Assembly (NCBI GenBank): GCA_016285355.1
Contig: JAEEQP010000019.1
Location: 4,186-68,185, forward strand
Source: Bacteroidales bacterium
GTDB lineage: Bacteria > Bacteroidota > Bacteroidia > Bacteroidales > F082
Length of the DNA: 64,000 bases
Reading direction: 5' to 3'
Each line of letters begins with the position of its first letter. The stretch's first letter is position 1. The translations under genes were made by a program, and so were the position numbers. The notes beneath the pieces are model-generated. The model ran no database searches. It had not been told where the DNA came from and saw only the letters and a program-made list of their open reading frames with translations. Below, one piece after another: positions 34,471-43,464 of the stretch.

Positions 34471-35400
34471 TTAGTGTATTTTAGCTTTTTTCTTTAAAAT
34501 CCTGTTGAAATAAACGAAAATGATTCTTCGCAATTGAAGTCCATTAAATCCCAATGACAAGTCTATGCTTTTCAAATAATACTTTAAGGCTCTTTTCGTG
34601 TTTCTTAAACGATAGGCTTGCATGTACTTCACATAATTTATGTCCTTTGCATCCAAGGGACGACCGTGAAGCTTCAAGAAAGCAACCAGTTTGTCGTATG
34701 TTTCGATATGACTCGTCTTGGACTCGCTCCTGCTCATGTGGGCACTGACACCAATTTGGGCATAATAGATATTCCCTATCACGGGAATGTAATAATTGTG
34801 TTCAGCAAACAATTGCAATTGACATTCCGAAACAAACTCAACGCTATAGGAGCGACCTTCGCTGACCTTGACAAACTTGTCCAATACTTTTTTGCTATAG
34901 CAAGCGCTTCGGTTGGACAAGAGCTTGCGAAGATACAACTTGACAGGATCATGCTTTTGAATCATGTTGTTTCGGTAAACAACCGATTTTCCGTCGGCAT
35001 TGATTTGCTTATAATCTCCATAGACGCAAAACAGTTCGTTCTTATAGTCTATGTTGTTTTCCTTGACGAATCCTATCACTTGACGGAAATAATCCTGTCC
35101 GCATTCGTCATCGCCCGCAAGCCGATAGATGATATCACCCGTAGGACGCTTCCAAGTTGCTTCTATATTCTCAAAAATACCTATATTACGTTCGTTGCGT
35201 ACGGGCTTAATCAAATCAGGATATTGTTGTGCGTATCGTTGCAGCACATCCCAGGTACCGTCGGGAGAACAATCGTCATTGATACAGATTTCATAGATAT
35301 AGTCCTTCTGCGAAAGCAAGGAATCCAAGGCTCTACCCACCAGATTTTCCTGCTTGTAGGTAAGCATTAGGACTGAAATACGCGGAATGTCAGGTAACAT
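34471..35400 (-). CDS. Family 2 glycosyltransferase
   Basis: A 309-aa GT-A transferase: RISVLMLTYKQENLVGRALDSL at the amino end, EICINDDCSPDGTWDVL with the nucleotide-binding Asp pair, and IIYRLAGDDECGQDYF with the metal-binding Asp. It adds one sugar to the growing lipid-linked repeat on the inner face of the membrane. The basic C-terminus (RIILKKKAKIH-like end) may touch the membrane. Donor and acceptor unknown. It lies between the Wzy-like polymerase and the beta-helix protein genes. Confidence 0.92.
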   Translation of the reverse strand: MLPDIPRISVLMLTYKQENLVGRALDSLLSQKDYIYEICINDDCSPDGTWDVLQRYAQQYPDLIKPVRNERNIGIFENIEATWKRPTGDIIYRLAGDDECGQDYFRQVIGFVKENNIDYKNELFCVYGDYKQINADGKSVVYRNNMIQKHDPVKLYLRKLLSNRSACYSKKVLDKFVKVSEGRSYSVEFVSECQLQLFAEHNYYIPVIGNIYYAQIGVSAHMSRSESKTSHIETYDKLVAFLKLHGRPLDAKDINYVKYMQAYRLRNTKRALKYYLKSIDLSLGFNGLQLRRIIFVYFNRILKKKAKIH

Positions 35401-35449
35401 GTTTTAAATTTGTGTTTAAAGGATAGTATTACTGGAGGATAATCGAAAT

Positions 35450-36682
35450 TCATGCAATCCGAAGCTGGAATCGCTTTTTTCTCTTCAAACGGCGTTTCTT
35501 TCGTTTTTCTTCTTTGATCTTCTTTTCCATTTCCAACTTGCCACTCAGTTTCTCAGCATTCATACCGAAATTGTAAATAACCATTGTATAAAGCGAAATA
35601 GAGTACACACCATAAAAACCAGGCCGCTGGTAGAGTGTCAGAACAAAGAAAACAAAAAACGATATCCAAAGTATTTTATTTCGAATCTCACGGAATGAAA
35701 GTATAGCAAATCCCATCAAATTAAGGAAAACAAAAATAAAACCATGCTTAACGATAATCAGGTTCAATGAAGCAGAATTATTATACTCTTTAGCTACAGC
35801 AGAGCCTTCTCCTGTAAAGAATTCCTTTGTGCCAACAATGGATTCGTAGTGTTCTGCAAGGTCATCTGCATTACGATTGTCGCCAACAAACCAACCCTTA
35901 TCGGCATCCCATTCAAAACGACTCCACACAGTATCGTATATATATGGAATATAATAAGATACCAATAAAGCACCAGCAAAAACTGGGACAATCAACCAAC
36001 GGAATTTCAGTTTGGTGGAAAACAGCAACACACCCACAACTAAAGCCACATAAAAATAAAATGAAAAAGAAATTAAACCTGCCACTAAGAACACCCAATT
36101 CCCCAACTTCTTCATATTCATTTGCTCAGAAACCAAGATTAAACCACATATTGTACCCACCACACCAGGCTCATCGAAAAGAGCACGGAATCGTTTAGAC
36201 TCTTCGTCCATAGAAGTCACCATAAACGGATATTTAAGGTATTTGTGGGTTTTAAGATTATTCAAAGGATCTATGATTTCGCCAACACCTGCCAAATCAA
36301 ATAACCAGAGAATGTAAACTATTATAGACAGAACAAAAACAACCACCAAAATCGAGCGATATGCCTTATATGCCTTCATTACCAAATCTTTTCTTGTGAT
36401 TGGGATAATGGCAAAAGTCATAAAGTTCAACAAAGTAATTATTCCGGAATGGTCAACAAAGACTACCGCCCAAATATATGATGCAGCCAAGAAAAGAAAA
36501 ATCCAAAAAGTACCTCTTTCCTTTGAAATATTAGTCACACAAATCAACATCACAAGAATGGTACAAATCGGGCGAATGGTATCTTCAACTGTCCACAAAT
36601 AAACGGGCATCGTCCTCAAAAAGACCAATATGCCCAGCATCCATCCTAAGATTATGGTAATATCTATTCGTTTATTTTCCAT
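35450..36682 (-). CDS. wzy: Wzy-like O-antigen/capsule polymerase
   Basis: A 410-aa membrane protein with about ten to twelve helices and one large periplasmic loop (about residues 250-320, including DTVWSRFEWDADKGWFVGDN), as in Wzy polymerases, which join flipped repeat units. The sequence itself is poorly conserved, as usual. FRALFDEPGVVGTICG resembles the conserved pore loop before a helix. A strongly basic cytoplasmic tail (KIKEEKRKKRRLKRKKR) is notable. I start at ATG 36682, 22 bases after the GT61 stop; the ORF could extend to 36802 but would overlap GT61. Confidence 0.75.
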   Translation of the reverse strand: MENKRIDITIILGWMLGILVFLRTMPVYLWTVEDTIRPICTILVMLICVTNISKERGTFWIFLFLAASYIWAVVFVDHSGIITLLNFMTFAIIPITRKDLVMKAYKAYRSILVVVFVLSIIVYILWLFDLAGVGEIIDPLNNLKTHKYLKYPFMVTSMDEESKRFRALFDEPGVVGTICGLILVSEQMNMKKLGNWVFLVAGLISFSFYFYVALVVGVLLFSTKLKFRWLIVPVFAGALLVSYYIPYIYDTVWSRFEWDADKGWFVGDNRNADDLAEHYESIVGTKEFFTGEGSAVAKEYNNSASLNLIIVKHGFIFVFLNLMGFAILSFREIRNKILWISFFVFFVLTLYQRPGFYGVYSISLYTMVIYNFGMNAEKLSGKLEMEKKIKEEKRKKRRLKRKKRFQLRIA

Positions 36683-36704
36683 AAAAATCAAATTAGGTAA
36701 GTTT

Positions 36705-37916
36705 TTATTGTCCGAACAAGTTTTGTAGATACTGTTCCAACAATTCGGAATTAATTCTATAAAACTTGGTGTGCAATTTTGTTGTATTGTCGTTCCCAGC
36801 AAGGAACATGGTGCTGACCTCCAATGCGGCAGCCAAGGAAGAAAAGCATGTAGTATGATGATGATGCGACACGAACAGCAAGACCTGACATCCTTTTGAA
36901 CAAAACAACAAATTGGTAAAAGCAGCCCCAGAGGGACCTATGATGTGTTCTGCTTGATGAAACATACAGGCTTGAGAGGCAATGTCCATTTCACCAGAAT
37001 AGACGAACTCAAATCCATACTTATCAAGGATGGGTTTAAGCTCATCTTCATTTATAGTACGTCGGTTGCAATCTTTTCTTGATAAAAAGATTCGTTTGGC
37101 AAACGGTACATTATCCTTATCCTTAGTTGTTGTATCCATTATCCTCGTCCTAAGGTAATCCAATGCCTTCTTGTCGAACGCAAAGGCATGGGAACGGTCG
37201 TATGAAATCTCCTTTCTGTTTGGGATAACCACATTAGGATCAGAAATACAGTATAAATCACCAACTTCATACAACACCCTTGATTGTAAAGGAATGATTT
37301 TGCGTACACCTTTGTTCAACTTTTCAATCACTTCTTTCATCTGTGGGATGCTCAGCACCTGTTCATCTACCAATAACGATATGCTTTTGTCGAAACCAAC
37401 TAAGTCGATGTAATAGAACTTAGCCGCCACCTGAAACATGAAATGATAGTAATTGTTGGACATGTTGGAAGCCAAGCAGATGCCTTTTTCGATATACTTC
37501 CCTTTTTTGTGAAGATAACTATAAAAATATCGGTCGCCGATATGATGAGGCTTTCCGAAAAGCATGAATAGTCCGTTGTCCGTAATATTAGCATTATACA
37601 AATCACAGGAAGCCAACAAGTCGTACAACATTTTTCGGTCAGAAGTGACCACCACACTTGACCCTCCTATTATCTTCCCATGATGTAGACAAGCCCAATA
37701 AGCATCGGGCAAAACAAATCGTTCTGTTGGAATTGCATCTTCGCCAAAGTAACATGTCGACATCACCACGGTTTCCCTGCCTGATTCAATGAGGTGATAG
37801 CTATCTTTATCATACAGTTTGGCATAGGCTTCAAACCGCATGACAGGAGCCAAACGATGGGAAGAAGCAACAATTTCCAGCAATTTGTTTTTGGCTCTAT
37901 TCCAAGTTCTGCTCAT
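36705..37916 (-). CDS. Family 61 glycosyltransferase
   Basis: A 403-aa protein with the GT61 (DUF563) core: RIFLSRKDCNRRTINEDEL, then YGFEFVYSGEMDIASQACMF and HIIGPSGAAFTNLLFC. These match the conserved 'R.N..EL', 'GF..V' and 'GP.GAAL.N..F' blocks. The GT61 family includes xylosyl-, GlcNAc- and Kdo-like transferases, so the sugar is not fixed. A run of four histidines (SHHHHTT) lies just after the core. Its start overlaps the Wzx stop by four bases. Confidence 0.85.
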   Translation of the reverse strand: MSRTWNRAKNKLLEIVASSHRLAPVMRFEAYAKLYDKDSYHLIESGRETVVMSTCYFGEDAIPTERFVLPDAYWACLHHGKIIGGSSVVVTSDRKMLYDLLASCDLYNANITDNGLFMLFGKPHHIGDRYFYSYLHKKGKYIEKGICLASNMSNNYYHFMFQVAAKFYYIDLVGFDKSISLLVDEQVLSIPQMKEVIEKLNKGVRKIIPLQSRVLYEVGDLYCISDPNVVIPNRKEISYDRSHAFAFDKKALDYLRTRIMDTTTKDKDNVPFAKRIFLSRKDCNRRTINEDELKPILDKYGFEFVYSGEMDIASQACMFHQAEHIIGPSGAAFTNLLFCSKGCQVLLFVSHHHHTTCFSSLAAALEVSTMFLAGNDNTTKLHTKFYRINSELLEQYLQNLFGQ

Positions 37917-39427
37917 AATTCTTTGTTCTTTCCAGTTTTCTTTTTGATTAACTTGGAGAAAGCTGCTTTTATGTTCATTCGTTGATCCAATTCCTTATAG
38001 GAATAATACACAGCTACAAACAACATCATCACGCCTATTGCATATTTCCACCAATGTATATTGCCAAAATAAGAAACCATCAAAGCCGTAAAACAAATGG
38101 CTGTGCTGGTTAATGTCAATTTCATGAATCCATTGTCAAATGAAAACCCAAAGCGTTTCTTCGCCACAATAGCCATTATCGCGGTGTAAACTAGATAAAC
38201 CACGATAATGGCTACACCTATGCCTGTGAAACCGAAAAAGTAGAATCCTATAAACTTACAGGAGAGAGAGATGAAAAAGATGATGATTTCGTTGGTAAGG
38301 AATATCTTGGAATCGCCACGGGCAATGAATGCATAGGAAAGGCACCAACTGATGGCTCTATACAACATGCCAAACATCAAGAATTCCATCATGTGTGTTA
38401 CCGCATAAAACTTCGGAGTATATAGAATCCAAATGACTTCCCTGGCAAACACGATGAAGGTAACCAACAGAGGGGTCAATAATAGTACCACCATCTCCAT
38501 TTGCTTGTTGATGGTTTTCACTTGTTCTTCATTATTACCATTGATAGCAGACAAACGTGGTACGTAATCCGTAGTCATTGCCGACAAAATGAGAAACACG
38601 TATGAATTGGCAATAGTAATGGCCGCCGAATACAACCCCACAGCTTCCACCGATTGCACACGTGATATGATGACATTCATCAAATAAGAAGATGCATTGC
38701 TAATCAAACCGCCCAAAGCAATCACAAACCCAACCGTCAACATGTCTTTTCCATTTTTCCAATATTCCTTTATGGACAATTTTACTTTTTCATAATGTAT
38801 CTTTCTTGAATAAATAGTGGTCAAAATCAAAGTTATCAATGATGCGATAATCAAGGCTGGAACGATACCTTTTTCCCTGAAGAAATAGTATAAAGGCAGC
38901 GTAAGCACAAGGCTCAATACATGTCCAATCAGGTTCGCTTTGGCCATGTCCTTGTAATGGAACGTGCCTTGCATGAGCGCAATCTGCCCGACGTTGATTT
39001 GCAAAAACACCAACATAATGGACAGTATCCTAAAAGCTGCGGTATACTCCCTGTTCCCAAACGCAAACTGGCTCAACGAACCCGCAAATGCCAATACCAA
39101 AAAGGCTCCCAACAAGCCTGTGGTCCATACCAATCCTCTTACAGTAGTGATGGTGACATTAATTTTATCTTGGTCTTGTTCATGATATGACTTTGCCACA
39201 TCACGAACAGCACTGGTATGCAAACCACATCCTGTAATACGGTTCACGGTATCTGTAGTCGATTTCAGCAAATTGCTGATACCCATACCTGTGGGCCCAA
39301 TCAAAACAGCTATTGCTTTCGATTGGAGAATCGAGATAAAAATGTTGATCAACTTGACTCCACCGAACAAAGCGATGGCTTTGAAAATACCACCGTAAGA
39401 ATTATGGTTTTTTGTTGTCTCAGCCAA
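37913..39427 (-). CDS. wzx: Wzx-like lipid-linked oligosaccharide flippase
   Basis: A 504-aa membrane protein with 12-14 helices of the MATE/MOP superfamily, flipping undecaprenyl-PP-linked repeat units to the periplasmic side. The amino end GIFKAIALFGGVKLINIFIS and the charged LIGPTGMGISNLLKSTTDTV loop are characteristic of Bacteroidota Wzx proteins. It follows fdtB by four bases and overlaps GT61 by four, fixing it in the glycan operon. Confidence 0.9.
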   Translation of the reverse strand: MAETTKNHNSYGGIFKAIALFGGVKLINIFISILQSKAIAVLIGPTGMGISNLLKSTTDTVNRITGCGLHTSAVRDVAKSYHEQDQDKINVTITTVRGLVWTTGLLGAFLVLAFAGSLSQFAFGNREYTAAFRILSIMLVFLQINVGQIALMQGTFHYKDMAKANLIGHVLSLVLTLPLYYFFREKGIVPALIIASLITLILTTIYSRKIHYEKVKLSIKEYWKNGKDMLTVGFVIALGGLISNASSYLMNVIISRVQSVEAVGLYSAAITIANSYVFLILSAMTTDYVPRLSAINGNNEEQVKTINKQMEMVVLLLTPLLVTFIVFAREVIWILYTPKFYAVTHMMEFLMFGMLYRAISWCLSYAFIARGDSKIFLTNEIIIFFISLSCKFIGFYFFGFTGIGVAIIVVYLVYTAIMAIVAKKRFGFSFDNGFMKLTLTSTAICFTALMVSYFGNIHWWKYAIGVMMLFVAVYYSYKELDQRMNIKAAFSKLIKKKTGKNKEL

Positions 39428-39431
39428 TGTT

Positions 39432-40532
39432 TCAGAATTTATTGATCAAATTGACCACTTGTTTTACTTCATCTATGGTGATGCTTGGTCCAATAGGCAA
39501 GCTTAACTCATGTTCCGCTATGTATTCCGTGATGGGCAAGCTTATTTCATTCCATGCCTTATAACACTCCTGTTTGTGAGGAGGTATAGGATAATGGATG
39601 ATAGTGCCAACACCATTTTTCTCTAAATAATCATGAAGTTCGTCACGCTTTTCACAGAGAATAGGGAACAGATGATAGACATTTTGGGCATCTGGCAATC
39701 TATCTGGCAAAGTAACAAGAGGATTGTTGATGTGGTCATAATAGTAATTGGCCACCATTTTCCGATGGGCATTATCTTCAACCAAATAATTCAGCTTCAC
39801 ATCTAATACAGCGGCTTGGATTTCATCCAAACGGCTGTTACGGCCAGTGTATTTGAATACATACTTTTTCTGCGAGCCATAGTTGGCCAAGGTACGTACT
39901 GCTTCCGCCAAAGCATTATCACTGGTAGTCACAGCACCGCCATCACCTAAAGCGCCAAGGTTTTTTCCCGGATAGAATGAATGACCTGCTGCATCACCAA
40001 TGGAACCTGTTATGCGGCCATCAGTGTGCTTGCAGCCGTGAGCTTGAGCGTTATCTTCAATAAGTTTCAAGTTGTATTTCTTGCACAATGCGCCAATTTT
40101 TTCAGTGTATGCATTGCGACCATAGAGATGAACGATGCAAACGGCTTTCGTTTTGTCCGTTATTCTTTCCTCTATTTTGTCATCATCAATCTCCATGGTG
40201 TTTAATTTGGGCTCAACAAGAACAGGCTTTAATCCGTTTTCAGTGATGGCGAGAATGGTAGCAATATATGTGTTGGCCGGAACGATTACCTCATCGCCTA
40301 GTTGCATTACACCTAATTCGACATAAGCACGGAAAATCCATATCAAAGCATCCAAGCCGTTGGCACACCCGATAGTATGTTTCGTACCAATGAACTTCGA
40401 ATAGTTTTGTTCAAATTTTTCATTTTCTTTGCCTTGCAGGTACCAACCACTGTTCACCACTCGGGTGACGGCAGCATTAATTTCGTCACCATGAAGTGCG
40501 GTGACATCTTTTAAGGACAGGAAAGGTATCAT
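39432..40532 (-). CDS. fdtB: dTDP-3-oxo-6-deoxyhexose aminotransferase (FdtB/QdtB-like)
   Basis: A 366-aa PLP-dependent enzyme of the DegT/DnrJ/EryC1 family. The PLP lysine is in HSFYPGKNLGALGDGG, the cofactor Asp region in KLIEDNAQAHGC, and the opening MIPFLSLKDVTAL plus CANGLDALIWIFRAYVELG resembles the FdtB/QdtB subgroup. It would convert dTDP-3-oxo-6-deoxyhexose plus glutamate to dTDP-3-amino-3,6-dideoxyhexose. The oxo substrate is supplied by FdtA (45153-45978) and RfbB/RfbA; the hexapeptide acyltransferase upstream would acylate the amine. Confidence 0.88.
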   Translation of the reverse strand: MIPFLSLKDVTALHGDEINAAVTRVVNSGWYLQGKENEKFEQNYSKFIGTKHTIGCANGLDALIWIFRAYVELGVMQLGDEVIVPANTYIATILAITENGLKPVLVEPKLNTMEIDDDKIEERITDKTKAVCIVHLYGRNAYTEKIGALCKKYNLKLIEDNAQAHGCKHTDGRITGSIGDAAGHSFYPGKNLGALGDGGAVTTSDNALAEAVRTLANYGSQKKYVFKYTGRNSRLDEIQAAVLDVKLNYLVEDNAHRKMVANYYYDHINNPLVTLPDRLPDAQNVYHLFPILCEKRDELHDYLEKNGVGTIIHYPIPPHKQECYKAWNEISLPITEYIAEHELSLPIGPSITIDEVKQVVNLINKF

Positions 40533-40547
40533 ATGTAATTGATTTAA

Positions 40548-41210
40548 TTATTCTCTACTCATCGGTTTCAAAAACTTCGCTGGTGTACCCGCCCAGATTT
40601 CGCCTTCAGGGACATTATGGGTTCCAAGAGCGTTGGCAGCCACCATGGAATACTTTCCAACTACCTTATAGGCAATAATTGTAGCACCCACTGCCATATC
40701 TGAGCAATATTCAAGCCGTGAGTAACCTGTCATAATCGTTCCAACCGAGCAGTGGCAAATGTCGTCAACCCAAGTATCATGGCCAATGCAACAGTTCGCC
40801 ATAATAAGACTACATTTTCCAATATGGGCATTAGGGCCAATGTAACAATTGTACATCACAAAGGCACCTGGACAAATGGTTGCACCTTTACCAATGAAAG
40901 CAGACTTGTGAATGATGGTCGCGAGCCGGTCTTCAGGTAGATTAATCGCTTCAAACATCTCCGCCGTTTTATAGTTTCTGCCTACCAAGTGGATAGCCCA
41001 ACTGAAATAATAGTCCGTGGTCTCCAACAAATGCGGGATATCCTTAATCTTACCGATAACGGAGAATCCATCCACTTCTGTTTCAAAATCGTTGATAAAT
41101 CCAGCAACTTCCCATTCAAGGTCGCCATAACGATTGCGGTTGTCTTCGATGGCAGAAGCAATGACACCTCCATTACCTTCACCTCCAATAATAATTACTT
41201 TCTTACTCAT
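40548..41210 (-). CDS. PglD-type sugar N-acyltransferase (left-handed beta-helix)
   Basis: A 220-aa NeuD/PglD-like enzyme: a small Rossmann-like domain (VIIIGGEGNGGVIASAI) followed by hexapeptide repeats forming a left-handed beta-helix (AFIGKGATICPGAFVMYNC, ANCCIGHDTWVDD, ending in IWAGTPAKFL). The likely catalytic His lies in the CCIGHD turn. It should acetylate or acylate the 3-amino group made by FdtB. Because acyl-forming enzymes sit nearby, a donor other than acetyl-CoA is possible. It overlaps the Fe-S oxidoreductase by eight bases. Confidence 0.87.
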   Translation of the reverse strand: MSKKVIIIGGEGNGGVIASAIEDNRNRYGDLEWEVAGFINDFETEVDGFSVIGKIKDIPHLLETTDYYFSWAIHLVGRNYKTAEMFEAINLPEDRLATIIHKSAFIGKGATICPGAFVMYNCYIGPNAHIGKCSLIMANCCIGHDTWVDDICHCSVGTIMTGYSRLEYCSDMAVGATIIAYKVVGKYSMVAANALGTHNVPEGEIWAGTPAKFLKPMSRE

Positions 41211-42363
41211 ATCTGACTTGTTTTAATTCAAATTTACGTTTTTTTCTTTCTTGTTTGATAACTTCCAAATCTTTTGCTGACATTTGATCAAAAGGCATGC
41301 TTTTCACATCTTGATAGAAAACCTTACGGTCTTCTTCAGGCATTCCGTAAGGATTGCGATGCATACACCAATTGTATTTTAGCAAATAATCCTCACAATC
41401 TATTTCCATAAGATGAATGTTTAAGTCGAGATTATTAAGCATCTTATCACCTTTGGCGGTATTTACTTCCACGAACGACGTACCACGATTATCATCGTAT
41501 GTCTCATTATATTTCTCTATAAACCAAAAGTCACCTAATGTGATGTCAGCCACACGTTTTAAACTGCGGTATTTACAATTGAAACAAGAAGGGCGAATGT
41601 TGTAACGGCTATGGAACGAAACACAATAATCATCATCAAGTATGCTGTTATAGTACTCTTCGCCATTATCGAACTTGACAGCTATAGCTTTACCTCGCCA
41701 ACCTTTACGTTTGTCTTTAAAGTTGACGCTAACTACATTTGCATTGTATTTTTTGTTGAGAAAATCTATGTAAGTACGGTAAACCATAGGCGATGACACG
41801 CAACCGCAAATCAAATCACAAGTTAACAAATTTTCATATTCCCGCCCAAGAAACTGTCGCAAGCCCCCCACTTCACAAGGAGTACCACAAAAGAGCACCT
41901 GTGTGCTGGTTTGTAGAAGGTCTTTGATCTGACGAAATACATCATATTTCTTGCTTTGTACAAATTTAGCTCGACGCAAATCGTCTAGTTCTTCTGAAGT
42001 GTGAATAATCTTATGTAGACACTCCTTACAGTCGTCACTATAGCCAACGGCACATACAGCTCCATTATCGGCTAAAACTTTCTCGGCAATCATCGAAAAG
42101 ATACCGCCTGAAGAACTACAAGCCCGCAAACCATCATCCTTGCTCCAACAAGCATATACTTTCTGGTCTTCTTGATAAGGTTTCACATCCTTACACACCT
42201 TAAGGCATTTGCCACAATCAATGCACTTACTTTCTTCTATAACTGGATATAGAAAGCCTTCCTCTTGATCGGGCTGCATCGAAATAGCCTTTGTGGGGCA
42301 CGAAGCATAACAAGCAGTGCAACCACAACATTCTTCTTTGTTTAATTGGGAAATGTTGTTCAT
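41203..42363 (-). CDS. Coenzyme F420 hydrogenase/dehydrogenase beta-type Fe-S protein
   Basis: A 386-aa iron-sulfur flavoprotein-like protein. Two ferredoxin motifs open it: CCGCTACYASCP and CIDCGKCLKVC. The FrhB-like core follows with ACSSSGGIFSMIAEKVL, VLFCGTPCEVGGLRQFL and SCFNCKYRSLKRVADITLGDFW, where extra cysteines probably hold a further cluster. Such proteins occur often in polysaccharide clusters with unproven roles, sometimes beside pyruvyltransferases. A redox step on a sugar or acyl precursor is possible. CitE lies 51 bases upstream. Confidence 0.82.
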   Translation of the reverse strand: MNNISQLNKEECCGCTACYASCPTKAISMQPDQEEGFLYPVIEESKCIDCGKCLKVCKDVKPYQEDQKVYACWSKDDGLRACSSSGGIFSMIAEKVLADNGAVCAVGYSDDCKECLHKIIHTSEELDDLRRAKFVQSKKYDVFRQIKDLLQTSTQVLFCGTPCEVGGLRQFLGREYENLLTCDLICGCVSSPMVYRTYIDFLNKKYNANVVSVNFKDKRKGWRGKAIAVKFDNGEEYYNSILDDDYCVSFHSRYNIRPSCFNCKYRSLKRVADITLGDFWFIEKYNETYDDNRGTSFVEVNTAKGDKMLNNLDLNIHLMEIDCEDYLLKYNWCMHRNPYGMPEEDRKVFYQDVKSMPFDQMSAKDLEVIKQERKKRKFELKQVRYE

Positions 42364-42414
42364 TGATATAATAATTAAGCGCTAAATATACTTAAATAAC
42401 AACTTTATGGTTTA

Positions 42415-43308
42415 TTATTCACCTGACATATTACACAAATCATGCTTTTTCAGCACATCCTGCGCCATTTTTAGCATCGGCGGACCTATGAACTTGTTAT
42501 TCATATAGGCAACGCCCCTGCCTTCTTTTACCGCCTGCTCAGAAAGAAAAACTATTTCTTCTGCCCATTTAACCTGTTCCTCTGAAGGAGAAAAGCATTG
42601 ATGGCATAACGGTATCTCTTTGGGATGTACCAACATTTTTCCTTCATAACCTAAATCCCTTGCCACATTCATTTCCCGCTCTAAATCTTCCAAATCATGT
42701 ACTTTCATGTGAACAATGTCCAAAGGAACAATGCCATGTGCCTTTGCTGCATTCGCAATAATCGCCCTTGCCGAAAAAATACTGTTACCTCCTTCATTGT
42801 GCCGACCACCTAAATCCGACATGTAATCTTCTGCGCCAAAGCCAACAGCGATGATACGCTCTGGACAAGCTTCACACACATCATTGATATTAGCCACTGC
42901 TCCTGTGGTTTCTATAAGAGGAATCAACTTGAAATACCCAACAGGAATATGCTTTTCATACTCAATGGTCTCCAATAGTTTTCCAATAAAATAGATGTCT
43001 TTCCCATTGGTACATTTCGGATAAATGAAACCAGTTATACCCAAAAGTGTGAGTTGATAAACATCTTTCAATAACTCTCCGCTTTCCCTGTCATTAACTC
43101 TTGGAAAGACTTTATGACCGTCTAACTGACCTTCTTTCAAGAATTTAATAATCGTGTCTCGCCCCAATTGTTTGTTTTCAAAAGGTTGGCAAGAATCTTC
43201 TAGGTCGAGTGCCAACATGTCTGCTCCACTCTTTAGCGCATTTTCTACCAAATGCTCTTTATGGGCGGGGAGATACAACAGACTGCGGGTTAGGAAATCC
43301 ACTTTCAT
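42415..43308 (-). CDS. CitE-like acyl-CoA lyase
   Basis: A 297-aa TIM-barrel lyase of normal CitE size. Residues for metal and thioester binding are Arg in FPRVNDRESG, Glu in LIPLIETTGAVANI and GFGAEDYMSDLGGRHN, with KMLVHPKEIPLCH near the C-terminus. Relatives include citramalyl-CoA, malyl-CoA and beta-methylmalyl-CoA lyases. The MaoC gene at 44687 was probably its direct neighbour before the IS element inserted. MaoC/CitE pairs act together in itaconate, mesaconate and malyl-CoA pathways, so a hydroxy-dicarboxyl-CoA is the expected intermediate. Confidence 0.87.
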   Translation of the reverse strand: MKVDFLTRSLLYLPAHKEHLVENALKSGADMLALDLEDSCQPFENKQLGRDTIIKFLKEGQLDGHKVFPRVNDRESGELLKDVYQLTLLGITGFIYPKCTNGKDIYFIGKLLETIEYEKHIPVGYFKLIPLIETTGAVANINDVCEACPERIIAVGFGAEDYMSDLGGRHNEGGNSIFSARAIIANAAKAHGIVPLDIVHMKVHDLEDLEREMNVARDLGYEGKMLVHPKEIPLCHQCFSPSEEQVKWAEEIVFLSEQAVKEGRGVAYMNNKFIGPPMLKMAQDVLKKHDLCNMSGE

Positions 43309-43346
43309 AATTGTATAGTTTTACTGTTCTAATACTTAATTATTAG

Positions 43347-43359
43347 TGTTGCGTTAATT
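43347..43359 (+). repeat. Left terminal inverted repeat of the IS
   Basis: TGTTGCGTTAATT, the exact complement of 44652-44664. Confidence 0.85.
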
Positions 43360-43464
43360 TTTGAAAATTCTTTATAAATAATTGATATATAATATATTAC
43401 AAGCGTTCTTTGATTTTTTGATTTGAAATTGAGAAGTAATTTTGCGGCCTAATGCTGCAAGATT

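Noticed and set aside
36870..36890. Metal-binding role for the HHHH run in GT61
   Set aside because: No supporting family knowledge; probably a surface loop.
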